From: Leeuwenhoekiella palythoae
GTDB lineage: Bacteria > Bacteroidota > Bacteroidia > Flavobacteriales > Flavobacteriaceae
Assembly (NCBI RefSeq): GCF_900130045.1
Contig: NZ_FQXT01000002.1
Span: 124,001 to 188,000 of the forward strand
DNA length: 64,000 bases
Direction of reading: 5' to 3'
Part shown: piece after piece, positions 1-8,402 of the stretch
Layout: each line of letters starts with the position of its first letter
Numbering within the stretch: position 1 is the first letter of the stretch
Made by a program: the position numbers and the translations under genes
Notes under the pieces: generated by a model
The model's input: only the letters and a program-made list of their open reading frames with translations
The model's database searches: none
Told to the model about the DNA's origin: nothing

Positions 1-1
1 A

Positions 2-106
2 ATTTTTAGATTTCTGGACGGAGAAAGCAGCCTGAAAGATGATTTGAGCATCATTTTAAGTATGCCAAAAAAGGAATTTATCAAGTCATTTTTCGGGTTA
101 AAGTAA
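2..106 (+). CDS. C-terminal fragment of a protein, possibly lycopene cyclase (partial)
   Basis: An open frame runs in from the left edge and ends at TAA 104-106, leaving 34 residues. The tail contains FLDGESSLKDDLSIILSMP followed by a basic, aromatic end (KKEFIKSFFGLK). The pattern FLD-E-(x)-L-x-D-L-x-I-M/L-x-x-P-K-x-x-F-I-K is what I remember of the C-terminus of Bacteroidota lycopene beta-cyclases (CrtY), which would fit a pigmented flavobacterium. This is a recall-based guess from a short fragment; the rest of the gene lies outside the window. Confidence 0.35.
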   Translation: MFRFLDGESSLKDDLSIILSMPKKEFIKSFFGLK

Positions 107-139
107 TCTTTAGCTCAAACTTACCTAGATCTTCTTACC

Positions 140-168
140 TTTGAATTTTACAATTAGGTAAATTCAAA
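140..168. promoter_or_regulatory. Inverted repeat between promoter -7 box and AraC-regulator start
   Basis: TTTGAATTTTAC (141-151 region) and GTAAATTCAAA (158-168) form an inverted repeat with one bulged base, ending two bases before the ATG at 171. The left arm overlaps TACCTTTG (136-143), which matches the Bacteroidota -7 consensus TAnnTTTG. The location suits an operator for autoregulation by the AraC protein encoded downstream. The dyad is seen; its role is inferred. Confidence 0.4.
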
Positions 169-170
169 TC

Positions 171-1100
171 ATGCAGCACACCAGTCTGGAAGCATTTTAT
201 AAGGAAGCCGCCATTTTTACCGGCAAAGAAATAGAAACGCTGTTGCCTCCGGGCATCAACAAAGAGATCGGGCATTTTAATGTCTTTGATATTTCTGAAA
301 CGATCAGGGCGGTAAAAGAAAAAAATGAAATGCCGTATAACCGCAGAGCCTATTACAAAATCAGCTTGATACGCGGTGAAAACAGAGCAGAATATGCTGA
401 TAAAGTGATCGAGATAAAATCAAATGCATTGCTCTTTGCAACGCCTAACGTGCCCTATCATTGGGTTCCCTTAGATGAAGATCAAAACGGCTCTTTTTGT
501 GTTTTTACCGATGCGTTTTTAATGCAAAGTAAAAGCGGTATCGATCTTGAAAAACTTCCTATTTTTCAGCCCGGAAGTCTTCCCGTATTTGAGATTTCAG
601 ATGAACAAGCTGAGGCTATTGCGCCTATTTTCAGCAAAATGAAAACAGAAATCGCTTCTGATTATGAGTTTAAGTACGACTTGCTGCGCACCTATTTACT
701 TGAATTGATTCATTACGGGCAAAAGCTGCGTCCGGCGCATCAGGTGAGTAACAATCAGAATGCCGCTAAGCGGATTATTTCTTTATTCATTGAGCTTCTT
801 GAACGTCAATTTCCCATTGAATCACCTCAGCAACGCTTGCAATTACGGTCGGCTAAAGACTACGCAGATCGGCTTGCGATTCACGTGAATCACCTCAACA
901 AAGTATTAAAAGAAAGCTTAGGCAGCACTACAACAGATATTATCAAAAAACGCATTATTCAAGAGTCTAAAATTCTGCTAAAACAAACCGACTGGACAGT
1001 ATCTGAGATCGCATTTAGCCTTGGTTTTGAAGAGGTAGCTCATTTTTCTAACTTCTTTAAAAAGCAAACTCAACTGTCTCCGCTCAACTTCAGAACCTAG
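171..1100 (+). CDS. AraC family transcriptional regulator
   Basis: A 309-residue DNA-binding regulator. The N-terminal two thirds are of the AraC sensor (cupin-like) kind; the C-terminal ~100 residues carry the double helix-turn-helix: the first helix pair around SAKDYADRLAIHVNHLNKVL and the second around WTVSEIAFSLGFEEVAHFSN, followed by the usual F-F-K-K-Q-T-x-x-S-P-L-x-F-R end. It lies 93 bp upstream of an SDR oxidoreductase in the same direction, a common pairing in which the regulator activates the oxidoreductase gene. The start ATG is preceded by a TAnnTTTG -7 box and a dyad. The effector is unknown. Confidence 0.9.
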   Translation: MQHTSLEAFYKEAAIFTGKEIETLLPPGINKEIGHFNVFDISETIRAVKEKNEMPYNRRAYYKISLIRGENRAEYADKVIEIKSNALLFATPNVPYHWVPLDEDQNGSFCVFTDAFLMQSKSGIDLEKLPIFQPGSLPVFEISDEQAEAIAPIFSKMKTEIASDYEFKYDLLRTYLLELIHYGQKLRPAHQVSNNQNAAKRIISLFIELLERQFPIESPQQRLQLRSAKDYADRLAIHVNHLNKVLKESLGSTTTDIIKKRIIQESKILLKQTDWTVSEIAFSLGFEEVAHFSNFFKKQTQLSPLNFRT

Positions 1101-1101
1101 A

Positions 1102-1119
1102 TAACTTTGAATTTTACAA
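1102..1119 (+). promoter_or_regulatory. Shared promoter/operator motif upstream of the SDR gene
   Basis: TAACTTTG (1102-1109) fits the -7 consensus. The 15-mer CTTTGAATTTTACAA (1105-1119) is identical to bases 139-153 in front of the AraC gene, and both copies are preceded by CCTAGAT (124-130 and 1096-1102). It begins inside the stop codon of the regulator gene. Either both genes share one promoter type or the regulator binds here. Confidence 0.4.
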
Positions 1120-1193
1120 ACTATGCTTTGATGCTTGCAAAGCAATAGCCTTTAGTTTCCCGCAACTTTGCAGTATAATTAAATACTACAACT

Positions 1194-1958
1194 ATGGAAA
1201 CTAAAAACAAAATCGCTTTGATAACCGGCGGAAGCCGTGGATTAGGCAAAGATATGGCGCTTAGCCTTGCAAAAACCGGTGTTGATGTTCTGATCACTTA
1301 CCACAGTAACGCAGATAAAGCACAAGAGGTGGTGACTGCAATCGAAGCCTTAGGTCAAAAAGCTGCGGCATTTCAGCTAGATACTGCCAACGTTAAGTCT
1401 TTTGATGATTTTATCGCACAAATTACCAATCATTTAAAAGAGCAGGAAAGCCATCCCAATATTGACTTTTTGATCAATAATGCCGGAACTGCACTGTATG
1501 CCCCAATAATGCAAACCACCGAAGAACAATTTGATGAGATGGTGAACATACATCACAAAGGTGTTTTCTTTCTAACGCAAAAAGCATTACCGTATATGAA
1601 TGACGGCGGAAGAATCATTAATATTTCTTCAGGATTGGCGCGTTTCAGTTTACCGGGATCTTCAACCTATGCTTCTATGAAAGGTGCAATTGAAGTACTC
1701 ACGCGCTATCTCGCTAAAGAATTGGGTGATCGAAAAATTACAGCAAATGTGGTCGCACCGGGCGCTATTGAAACCGACTTTGGAAACGGACACGTACGTG
1801 ATGATGCCAAAACCAACGAAATGGTCGCTCAAATGACGGCCTTAGGTCGCGCAGGATTACCGGAAGATATTGGCGGTGTTGTTGCCTTTTTATGTTCGCC
1901 GGAAGCACGCTGGGTCAACGGCCAACGCATAGAAGTTTCAGGCGGAATGAATTTGTAA
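1194..1958 (+). CDS. SDR family NAD(P)-dependent oxidoreductase
   Basis: A 254-residue classical short-chain dehydrogenase/reductase. The Rossmann motif TGGSRGLG is near residue 12, NNAG near 95, the catalytic serine in INISSG, and YASMK supplies the catalytic Tyr and Lys. The C-terminus (NGQRIEVSGGM) is the standard SDR ending. The dinucleotide-binding region has TYHSNADK after the second strand, which is more usual for NADP(H) users. It probably reduces a small carbonyl compound; the substrate cannot be read. It follows an AraC regulator and ends at a strong terminator. Confidence 0.92.
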   Translation: METKNKIALITGGSRGLGKDMALSLAKTGVDVLITYHSNADKAQEVVTAIEALGQKAAAFQLDTANVKSFDDFIAQITNHLKEQESHPNIDFLINNAGTALYAPIMQTTEEQFDEMVNIHHKGVFFLTQKALPYMNDGGRIINISSGLARFSLPGSSTYASMKGAIEVLTRYLAKELGDRKITANVVAPGAIETDFGNGHVRDDAKTNEMVAQMTALGRAGLPEDIGGVVAFLCSPEARWVNGQRIEVSGGMNL

Positions 1959-1973
1959 GTTCAGCACATATTA

Positions 1974-2012
1974 AAACAGCACAAAGATTGTTTAACGGTC
2001 TTTGTGCTGTTT
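1974..2012. terminator. Bidirectional hairpin terminator
   Basis: AAACAGCACAAAGA (1974-1987) and TCTTTGTGCTGTTT (1999-2012) are perfect 14-bp arms around an 11-base loop, sitting between two convergent genes. A-rich and T-rich ends allow use in both directions. Confidence 0.75.
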
Positions 2013-2015
2013 AAT

Positions 2016-2597
2016 TTAATCTTCAATTAGTTGAGCTGGAAGTAGCTTTTCTAAAATTGCCTTTTGCTTTTCTTCTAGCACTAGAAATTTCCAATCTGTA
2101 ACCCCATTTTCAGAAATGCTATAAACATCTGTTTCTGAATGAATCAAGTATTGATCAAGGCTATCATTATAAACCACATTATCCTTACCAAAAGATTGCT
2201 CAAAAGCAGCTTGCGTTAAGCTCACCCGCATACCCTTCTCCTCGCTTGTTTCATCTGCTGCTGCTTGTAATTGTATTTCCATATCGTTAGCATAGGTCAA
2301 CAAAGCGTAGTACTTCCCATCGATCTTTTGTGCATCTTCAACTTTTAAAATTTCAGGATTTTTTATTTTAAAATGAATATCAGGATTATTGAAGGTCTGC
2401 TCCATTAAACCCACTAACTGTTCTCTAGGAACAATTTCAAAAAACTCAGGCAACATATAATCCATTGATCTCTCGAATTCTAGATTTACAATAGCGTCTA
2501 GATAGTCTGAAAAAGATGCTTTAATATTTGATTTATAATCTTGTGCCTGAGAAATAGTTTGAACTAAAAGAAAAAGGATCACTACTACTCGTCTCAT
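2016..2597 (-). CDS. Secreted hypothetical protein
   Basis: A 193-residue protein beginning MRRVVVILFLLVQTISQAQ, a signal peptide ending at an SQA-Q cleavage site; I chose this ATG (2595-2597) because the upstream extension is not signal-like. The mature part has mixed alpha/beta character, with conserved-looking stretches such as SFSDYLDAIVNLEFERSMDY and DVYSISENGVTDWKFLVLE. It is reminiscent of small NTF2-like or DUF-type exported Bacteroidota proteins, but I do not recognise a family. It is convergent with the SDR gene and lies 60 bp downstream of a glycosidase-like gene on the same strand, so the two may be co-transcribed. Confidence 0.75.
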   Translation of the reverse strand: MRRVVVILFLLVQTISQAQDYKSNIKASFSDYLDAIVNLEFERSMDYMLPEFFEIVPREQLVGLMEQTFNNPDIHFKIKNPEILKVEDAQKIDGKYYALLTYANDMEIQLQAAADETSEEKGMRVSLTQAAFEQSFGKDNVVYNDSLDQYLIHSETDVYSISENGVTDWKFLVLEEKQKAILEKLLPAQLIED

Positions 2598-2657
2598 AAT
2601 TTTAAAGTTGAATTGCGGTTTAAATGTACAACTAAACATTCATTAAAAATCCTACTA

Positions 2658-4013
2658 TCAAGGTGTATACGGCGCAACAACCTTGAGTTTATCTCCTGAA
2701 AGATCTACCTCAAACAAATGCGGAACTCTGTGATAGTTACCATTTACCACCGCGTGACTGTGCGCTGCCATAAGTATTTTACCATCAAAAGTTTTAAATA
2801 ACATACCGTGACCATAATTGCGTGGCGTGATTGGTTTTTCTTCCTGAATCCAGGGTCCGTTTAACGTGCCACTTTCAGAATAGGCAACGCCTTGCACATA
2901 CTCGTCATAGATCCAGCTGGTCCATAACATTCCGAGTTTTCCGGTTTCGGTTTTAAATAGGAATGGACCATCAGTAACTTTGTTGGGTTTGTCATTTCCA
3001 TCTTTATCTTTTTCGCGAGACCAGGGAGAATCACTCGCTTTAAATAACAATTCGGCTTCACCCACCGAACCGCTTAGATCGGGTTTCAGTTCAATTTTTT
3101 CTATGGTTCCGTTGCCATTTTGCAACCATTCGTAACAATACACCATATACGGTTTACCGTCTTCATCTACCCAAAAAGTTCCATCTAAGGTTGGCATATC
3201 TGCCGGTAGATAAATGTCGTCCTCCATAGGTTTGTACGGTCCATCTGGAGTGTCGCTAACCAAAATATGACTTGCACGTCGCTCGATGATATTTCCGTCA
3301 ACGGTATCGATCTTCACCGCCCTGTTAGTGAAGGTCGCAAAATCATAATACCTGTCTTTGTATTGATGTAATTCTGCCGCCCAGATTATAGGTTTAGGCC
3401 CCATCCACGAATTGGGATCGGTTTCTACAACATCAAACGGACCTTCCCAATATGCCAGATCTTTGCTTTTCCACATTTTACCGCCGGTGCCGGTCAAATA
3501 ATAGGTTTGGGTCGCTTCATCTGCTAAAATATAGGGATCACTCAGCCTGATAGCATCAATAGCGGTCAAATTAGTTCTATCCTTTTTTACGTGAATAGAC
3601 TGCCCGGTAAGCTTCCAACTGCCATTGATTTTTTCGAGCATTCGTATTTCAATGGTTTTACTCACACTACCATCTGCTGATGTTGATTGCTCGTCGTGAC
3701 TCACCCAAGCCTCATTCCCATTGATATGAAATTTATAATTTGAATTCACCGAAGTTCCTCCGTTGCCCATCATACCTTTGGGTGGGTTGATCATCAGTTG
3801 AGGATCAAGATCAATCACCTCCCCATCTCCCGTAGAGATCAAAATTCGACTATAGGGTTTGACCGCCCAGCAGCTTGCGTGACCTTCCACATCGCCTGCG
3901 CGCCAAGTAGCCGACTCTTTCTCTAAAACCTTAATGATCTTGCGTTCTTCCGCGTTTTGGGCAAAAGCATTGACAACTACTAATAAAAGCAGCGCTAAAA
4001 TTGTATTTTTCAT
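2658..4013 (-). CDS. Secreted glycoside hydrolase family 43-like protein with N-terminal NTF2-like domain
   Basis: 451 residues from the ATG at 4011-4013, which opens a signal peptide (MKNTILALLLLVVVNAFAQ). Residues ~20-140 look like a SnoaL/DUF4440 (NTF2-like) fold: EERKIIKVLEKESATW at the start, EIRMLEKINGSWKLTGQSIH at the end. Residues ~150-450 fit a five-bladed beta-propeller of GH43 type: LSDPYIL (candidate general base Asp), LDGTFW, and TDGPFLF (position of the general acid). Such enzymes attack arabinan, xylan or related chains. In the acid motif Asp stands where many GH43 enzymes have Glu; I believe this form occurs in a GH43 subfamily but cannot verify it. No SusC/SusD pair is nearby. 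Confidence 0.8.
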   Translation of the reverse strand: MKNTILALLLLVVVNAFAQNAEERKIIKVLEKESATWRAGDVEGHASCWAVKPYSRILISTGDGEVIDLDPQLMINPPKGMMGNGGTSVNSNYKFHINGNEAWVSHDEQSTSADGSVSKTIEIRMLEKINGSWKLTGQSIHVKKDRTNLTAIDAIRLSDPYILADEATQTYYLTGTGGKMWKSKDLAYWEGPFDVVETDPNSWMGPKPIIWAAELHQYKDRYYDFATFTNRAVKIDTVDGNIIERRASHILVSDTPDGPYKPMEDDIYLPADMPTLDGTFWVDEDGKPYMVYCYEWLQNGNGTIEKIELKPDLSGSVGEAELLFKASDSPWSREKDKDGNDKPNKVTDGPFLFKTETGKLGMLWTSWIYDEYVQGVAYSESGTLNGPWIQEEKPITPRNYGHGMLFKTFDGKILMAAHSHAVVNGNYHRVPHLFEVDLSGDKLKVVAPYTP

Positions 4014-4128
4014 AAGAAAGGTATTCTGAATTTGGTTAATCTTCAACCCTTCTAACTTACTGATAAAATTCGGTTTACGATAGGTCTATGAAAATGCATA
4101 GGGTCGAAAGCTCTCAAATCAAGTCTTT

Positions 4129-7100
4129 CTATCTCTTAAGTGTAAAATGTGATTTGAATACTGCCGGAGTATCTTCAAATGTATATTCTACCCTGAACCA
4201 GTAATCGTCAGACGGCATATTCTGATTGCGATACGTTCCGTCCCAGCCGGGACCTTGAGGCGATAAGCTTTTTAATAACTTTCCGAAGCGATCAAAAATA
4301 AAGATCTGCGCTTCAGGGAAATCTTCAAGTGAAGTAATGTTCCAGGTGTCGTGATAACCATCATTATTGGGTGTAAAATACTTTGGAAAATCAATCACTT
4401 GAACCTCTACCGAAGCAGCACCACAAGTACCGTTAACTCCGCGTACGGTGATGAGATGCGTGCCCGGAGAAACATTTATAAAGCGTGGCGTGTTTTGAAA
4501 TGCTTGATCGTCCAAACGATATTCATATTCTCCAAAGCCGGCCGTTACCGTAACAGCAATTTCAGAGACATTTTCAAAAGGTTGAGAAACTTCAACATCA
4601 AAAACAGGTTCAGCCGACTCAAAAACCTCAACTGTAGTGGGATTATAATTACAGGCTGCTCCTACTTCAGGATTCAATTTTTGGGTAGAAACGCTGTAAA
4701 CACCAGCTTCGACAGCTGTATACGTGCTGCCCTGCCCTGCTAACTGCCCATCTAAAAACCAACTCACCAAAAACTCTGAAGCATCAAGACCAGAATCGAG
4801 AAGTACAGGATTTTCTACTGCTCCGGTAGTAGCATTGCGGCATAGTGTTCCTCCTTCCACAGAAAAATTTAAAAGCGGATAAACGGTGACTTCAAATACA
4901 TCTTCGGCAAAGCAGTTAGTATTATCAGTGGCTTCGGCATACTTGTAAATCGTATAGGTACCCGGCATCAGTTCGTAATCAGCAGGATCAATAGGAGCTT
5001 GTTTATTTGGCCCCAAATAATAGCCTTGTGTAAAAGTAGCTTGAGATAAGGCTGGAAGCATGTAGCTACCACATTGCTCCACATCGGGCTCCGGAACCAA
5101 AACCGGAGTTTGCGAAATAGTGACTGTAAAACTGCTTTCATCTTCACAGAAAAAGCGGGTTCCATTACGCGCGTAAACAAAAACTTCCTGAGTTGTGGTC
5201 AATACATCTCCGGGGTTCAGTTGGGTTCCCTGCCCGCCAGATTCAGTAAAATAATCACCTACAGCCAGTGCCGGTAACGTGTAGCTGTCGCATTGCGCCG
5301 TGTCGTTAAATTCCTCGACCTCCACCCCAAGAATATTTATCGTAAACGTATTTTCACTATAACAAGAAGTAAAATCATCATACGCGTTGTACACATAAAT
5401 CGTACGCGTAGCGGTAATGACCTCTCCCGCAAAAAGCTGATCTCCCACTCCCATAGGCTGCGTAAAATATTGTCCATTCTCTAATTCAGGAAGCACATAC
5501 GGTTCACAACTGTACACGAAGGTCAAATTATCTACAGGAAGTAACGGTCGTATTTCAACTTCAAATTGAGTTTGATTCTGGCAACCACTTACCTCATTAT
5601 TGATATAAATAATTTGCGATTCATCGATCACATCTCCGGCGAAAAGCTGCGTGCCGCCGCGTTCGGTTTCAGTAAAATATTCACCATCGGTTAAAGTGGG
5701 TAGGGTGTATGTTTCGCCCTCGCACAACAATTGATCTGGCAACGTATCTACCGGCGGAATCGCGATCACGTTGACATCAAAAAATGCATTTGTGGTACAG
5801 TTAGATCCTGTAGTTGTATTCACATAATAATAGATACGTTGAGAGGTGGTAAACACCGTCCCTTCTGGGATGACACTTCCTCCGCCCGCAGCCGCGGTAT
5901 AAAACGCACCCTCCTCTACTTCGGGAACGGTATAAGAACCACAGGCATCCAGATTGTCAAATTCAGGAACGATAAAAACCCGCCATTCGTGAGAATTGGT
6001 GCACCTGGTATCGTCGTTAAAGATATAGATGGTTTGCGTAGTAGTGATGACCTCGCCCACGTTGAGAGTAGTACCGGTGCCATCGGGCTCGGTGTTGTAA
6101 CTTCCATTAGTTAATGCGGGTAAGGTATAGTCATTACAAGCCACTACATCTGCCGGCTCGTCAACAGGAGGAAGCGGATAAACAGTAATATTAAAAGCCT
6201 CATCACGACATACCGCACCATTTTCTTCAAAATAAAAATAAATGGTTTGTGAAGTGGTAAGCGCATCTCCTGGGTTTAAGCGTGTTCCGCCCCCGTCGGG
6301 TCCACCTGCTGCCGTATAAAAACCACCGGCTAAGGTTGAAGGAATGATAAAAGCACCACAAGACTCCCGGTCTGACAAGTCGTATTCAGATACAAAAGTA
6401 ATACTGAAAGAGGTCTCATTACTACAACCGTTAGCATCCGGACCGGTATAAATGAATAAGACCATATCTTCTGTAATAATATCTCCTGCGTTATACGGAG
6501 TGCCTCTTCCGTTGGAGCCTGAGAAGTAATTTCCGTTTGTCAAAGGCTCCAATTCATATGCATTACACGTGATCACATCTGCCAATTGATCTACCGGCGG
6601 TAGATCATTAACTTCAACCGTAACCTCTACCGTCTCGTAGCAGGCATCCTCGTCTGCAAATGAAATCCTTGCCACAAAGTTTTGCGTTGTAGTGCCTTCG
6701 GAAATCACATAAGGTGAAAAGACTTCGTTGCTCATCGCATCTGCATCGGCTTGATTTTCATAATAGGTAATATTGAAAAGTGCCGGATTTTGACCATTTA
6801 AGATTTCGTTATTAAGCTGCGTCAAATCGACTGCCACGTCATTTCCGGGCCGTGCACAGGCTTGTAAAGGATTGGGAGTAGTAACTCGAATTTCAGGGCG
6901 TTGCTCGAGCATAAAAGAATAGCTGCCTCCACAAAAGTTACCCGTATTTAAATTACGCAAACGAATAAATATGCGCTGACCGGCACTCTGAAACGCGTTC
7001 AATTCAGAATCTGGAATAGGTTGATTTGTGCTTAAAGCTGTTGTGCTGGCATAATACACCACCTCAAATTGGGCATTACTCAGCCCCAAAGCACTCGCAT

Positions 7101-8190
7101 CGTTTTGGGTCAAATTGAAACTTGAAGGATTTCCATTATTGTAACAAGCGATTAGATCTTCGGGAGCAGTAATTGAAAGCGGACTTACCACAACTTCGTC
7201 TGCGATCACGCAGCCATTATTAGAAACTTCTACGCGGTACATACCATTATTGGAAACGGTTAACGTACTTCCGGTTTCGCCGGGAATTGCACTTCCGCTT
7301 AAAAACCATTGATGCGTATAGACCGTAGCGTCTAAACCTGTAGAAAGTGTTGTTGAATCTCCACTGCATAAAACCAGATCAGGGCCTAGATCAACACTGG
7401 TATTGAAACTTCCGCCGGCCAAAAAAATTGCCGAATCAAAGTTGGTATCATTAGAGTCTCCTATCACAATGCGAATATTATAGGAAGTACCCGGCGTTAA
7501 TGTACTAGAAGCCGTAAGCACTTGGGTATAGCCACGCATATTGATGGTAGATTGTGCATTGGTCACCTCATACGAATCAAAAAGCCCCGGATTGACTGAA
7601 TTACAGCTCGCATTATTCTGGTCATCCCGAATATTGCGCACGGAAACCTCTTCTCCCGAAGGTGTGAGTGCCAAGTTTTGTGAAGTTCCGGTGCTCAGAT
7701 CAGTAAGGATAAATGCCACTACATCCTGTGAGGAACACTGCCATTCTCCATATTCATTAGAAGCAAAAATAAAATCAAAGCTAAAATCGCTAGAAAGCGG
7801 TACGAAATCAAATTCTAAAAAAGCCGTTTCTTCAATAGGTGCACTTGTACCGGTAGCATCGTTGATGCTCTGTAAATAGGCATCTCCGTTGGTGTTGAGT
7901 TCGCTGCTCAATTGAGCTTCATTTCCTGTGTAAGCCCCGCCGCTTAATTGTGCATTACCCGTACGTAAAACCACACCGTTAGCCAATGGAAACGGACCGC
8001 CATTATTAGAGAATAATCCTGCGGCTTGAGTTGAAGAAATAGCAATATTGCTGATCTCAGCGCAAGCATCACCTACAAGAGTGTTCACCAAATCCTGCGC
8101 AGGTCGCGGACTATCAACACTTACCTGCTGCGTATAACCGTCTAGGTAGGTAAATAAAAAAACTAAGACAAGTAGGTAGTACTTGTTCAT
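4129..8190 (-). CDS. T9SS type B surface adhesin with choice-of-anchor-L domain and eight tandem repeats
   Basis: 1353 residues from the ATG at 8188-8190 (MNKYYLLVLVFLF signal peptide). The front (~40-270) matches the choice-of-anchor-L domain: NGVVLRTGNA, FEFDF-like segments and FIFASNEYGEW. Next come Ig-like/PKD-like segments, then eight ~70-residue tandem repeats (DNA 4880-6615) with the core Y-x-L-P-x-L-x-x-G-x-Y-F-T, G-T-x-L-x-x-G-D-v-I-t-x-x-q-x-I-Y, and one Cys at each end. The C-terminus (FTPNNDGYHDTWNI...IFDRFGKLL...GWDGTYRN) is the gliding-motility-associated CHU_C/type B sorting domain. It is therefore exported by type IX secretion and held at the cell surface, probably in adhesion. 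Confidence 0.9.
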   Translation of the reverse strand: MNKYYLLVLVFLFTYLDGYTQQVSVDSPRPAQDLVNTLVGDACAEISNIAISSTQAAGLFSNNGGPFPLANGVVLRTGNAQLSGGAYTGNEAQLSSELNTNGDAYLQSINDATGTSAPIEETAFLEFDFVPLSSDFSFDFIFASNEYGEWQCSSQDVVAFILTDLSTGTSQNLALTPSGEEVSVRNIRDDQNNASCNSVNPGLFDSYEVTNAQSTINMRGYTQVLTASSTLTPGTSYNIRIVIGDSNDTNFDSAIFLAGGSFNTSVDLGPDLVLCSGDSTTLSTGLDATVYTHQWFLSGSAIPGETGSTLTVSNNGMYRVEVSNNGCVIADEVVVSPLSITAPEDLIACYNNGNPSSFNLTQNDASALGLSNAQFEVVYYASTTALSTNQPIPDSELNAFQSAGQRIFIRLRNLNTGNFCGGSYSFMLEQRPEIRVTTPNPLQACARPGNDVAVDLTQLNNEILNGQNPALFNITYYENQADADAMSNEVFSPYVISEGTTTQNFVARISFADEDACYETVEVTVEVNDLPPVDQLADVITCNAYELEPLTNGNYFSGSNGRGTPYNAGDIITEDMVLFIYTGPDANGCSNETSFSITFVSEYDLSDRESCGAFIIPSTLAGGFYTAAGGPDGGGTRLNPGDALTTSQTIYFYFEENGAVCRDEAFNITVYPLPPVDEPADVVACNDYTLPALTNGSYNTEPDGTGTTLNVGEVITTTQTIYIFNDDTRCTNSHEWRVFIVPEFDNLDACGSYTVPEVEEGAFYTAAAGGGSVIPEGTVFTTSQRIYYYVNTTTGSNCTTNAFFDVNVIAIPPVDTLPDQLLCEGETYTLPTLTDGEYFTETERGGTQLFAGDVIDESQIIYINNEVSGCQNQTQFEVEIRPLLPVDNLTFVYSCEPYVLPELENGQYFTQPMGVGDQLFAGEVITATRTIYVYNAYDDFTSCYSENTFTINILGVEVEEFNDTAQCDSYTLPALAVGDYFTESGGQGTQLNPGDVLTTTQEVFVYARNGTRFFCEDESSFTVTISQTPVLVPEPDVEQCGSYMLPALSQATFTQGYYLGPNKQAPIDPADYELMPGTYTIYKYAEATDNTNCFAEDVFEVTVYPLLNFSVEGGTLCRNATTGAVENPVLLDSGLDASEFLVSWFLDGQLAGQGSTYTAVEAGVYSVSTQKLNPEVGAACNYNPTTVEVFESAEPVFDVEVSQPFENVSEIAVTVTAGFGEYEYRLDDQAFQNTPRFINVSPGTHLITVRGVNGTCGAASVEVQVIDFPKYFTPNNDGYHDTWNITSLEDFPEAQIFIFDRFGKLLKSLSPQGPGWDGTYRNQNMPSDDYWFRVEYTFEDTPAVFKSHFTLKR
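4880..6615 (-). repeat. Eight tandem ~72-residue repeats inside the adhesin gene
   Basis: The encoded protein repeats a unit of about 72 residues eight times: Cys near the start, Y-x-L-P-x-L/V, G-x-Y/F-F-T, a Gly-rich turn, G-T-x-L, x-G-D/E-v-I-T-t-t-Q-x-I-Y, and a second Cys before an F-x-V strand. The copies have diverged at DNA level, so this is an old expansion. Paired cysteines suggest one disulfide per unit. Confidence 0.75.
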
Positions 8191-8332
8191 CAGAGGGGGC
8201 ATTAAAGCGTTAATTAACAACAGTGTAACGTATAGAAACTTTAAAAAGTATGGCCTTCAAAAAAGTTACACCATAAAAATCTTCACATTAAAAATAACAC
8301 TTAAAAATCTGAAAATCAAAACACTATACGCA

Positions 8333-8379
8333 CAACTAAAAAGCCCTTTAATTTCAATAATTAAAGGGCTTTTTAGTTG
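8333..8379. terminator. Perfect 21-bp hairpin terminator
   Basis: The arms 8333-8353 and 8359-8379 are perfectly complementary over 21 bases around the loop TCAAT, with the centre AAGCCCTTTAATT. It lies after the minus-strand TerB-DnaJ gene and in front of the adhesin gene. Its A-rich and T-rich flanks make it a rho-independent terminator, usable in either direction. Confidence 0.8.
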
Positions 8380-8402
8380 TACGGATTAACTTCTAGCAAA
8401 TA

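Noticed and set aside
4351-7879. Several open frames of 60-130 codons opposite the large adhesin gene
   Set aside because: They lie in the shadow of a clearly coding repeat-rich gene and have no protein-like composition, signal or start context.
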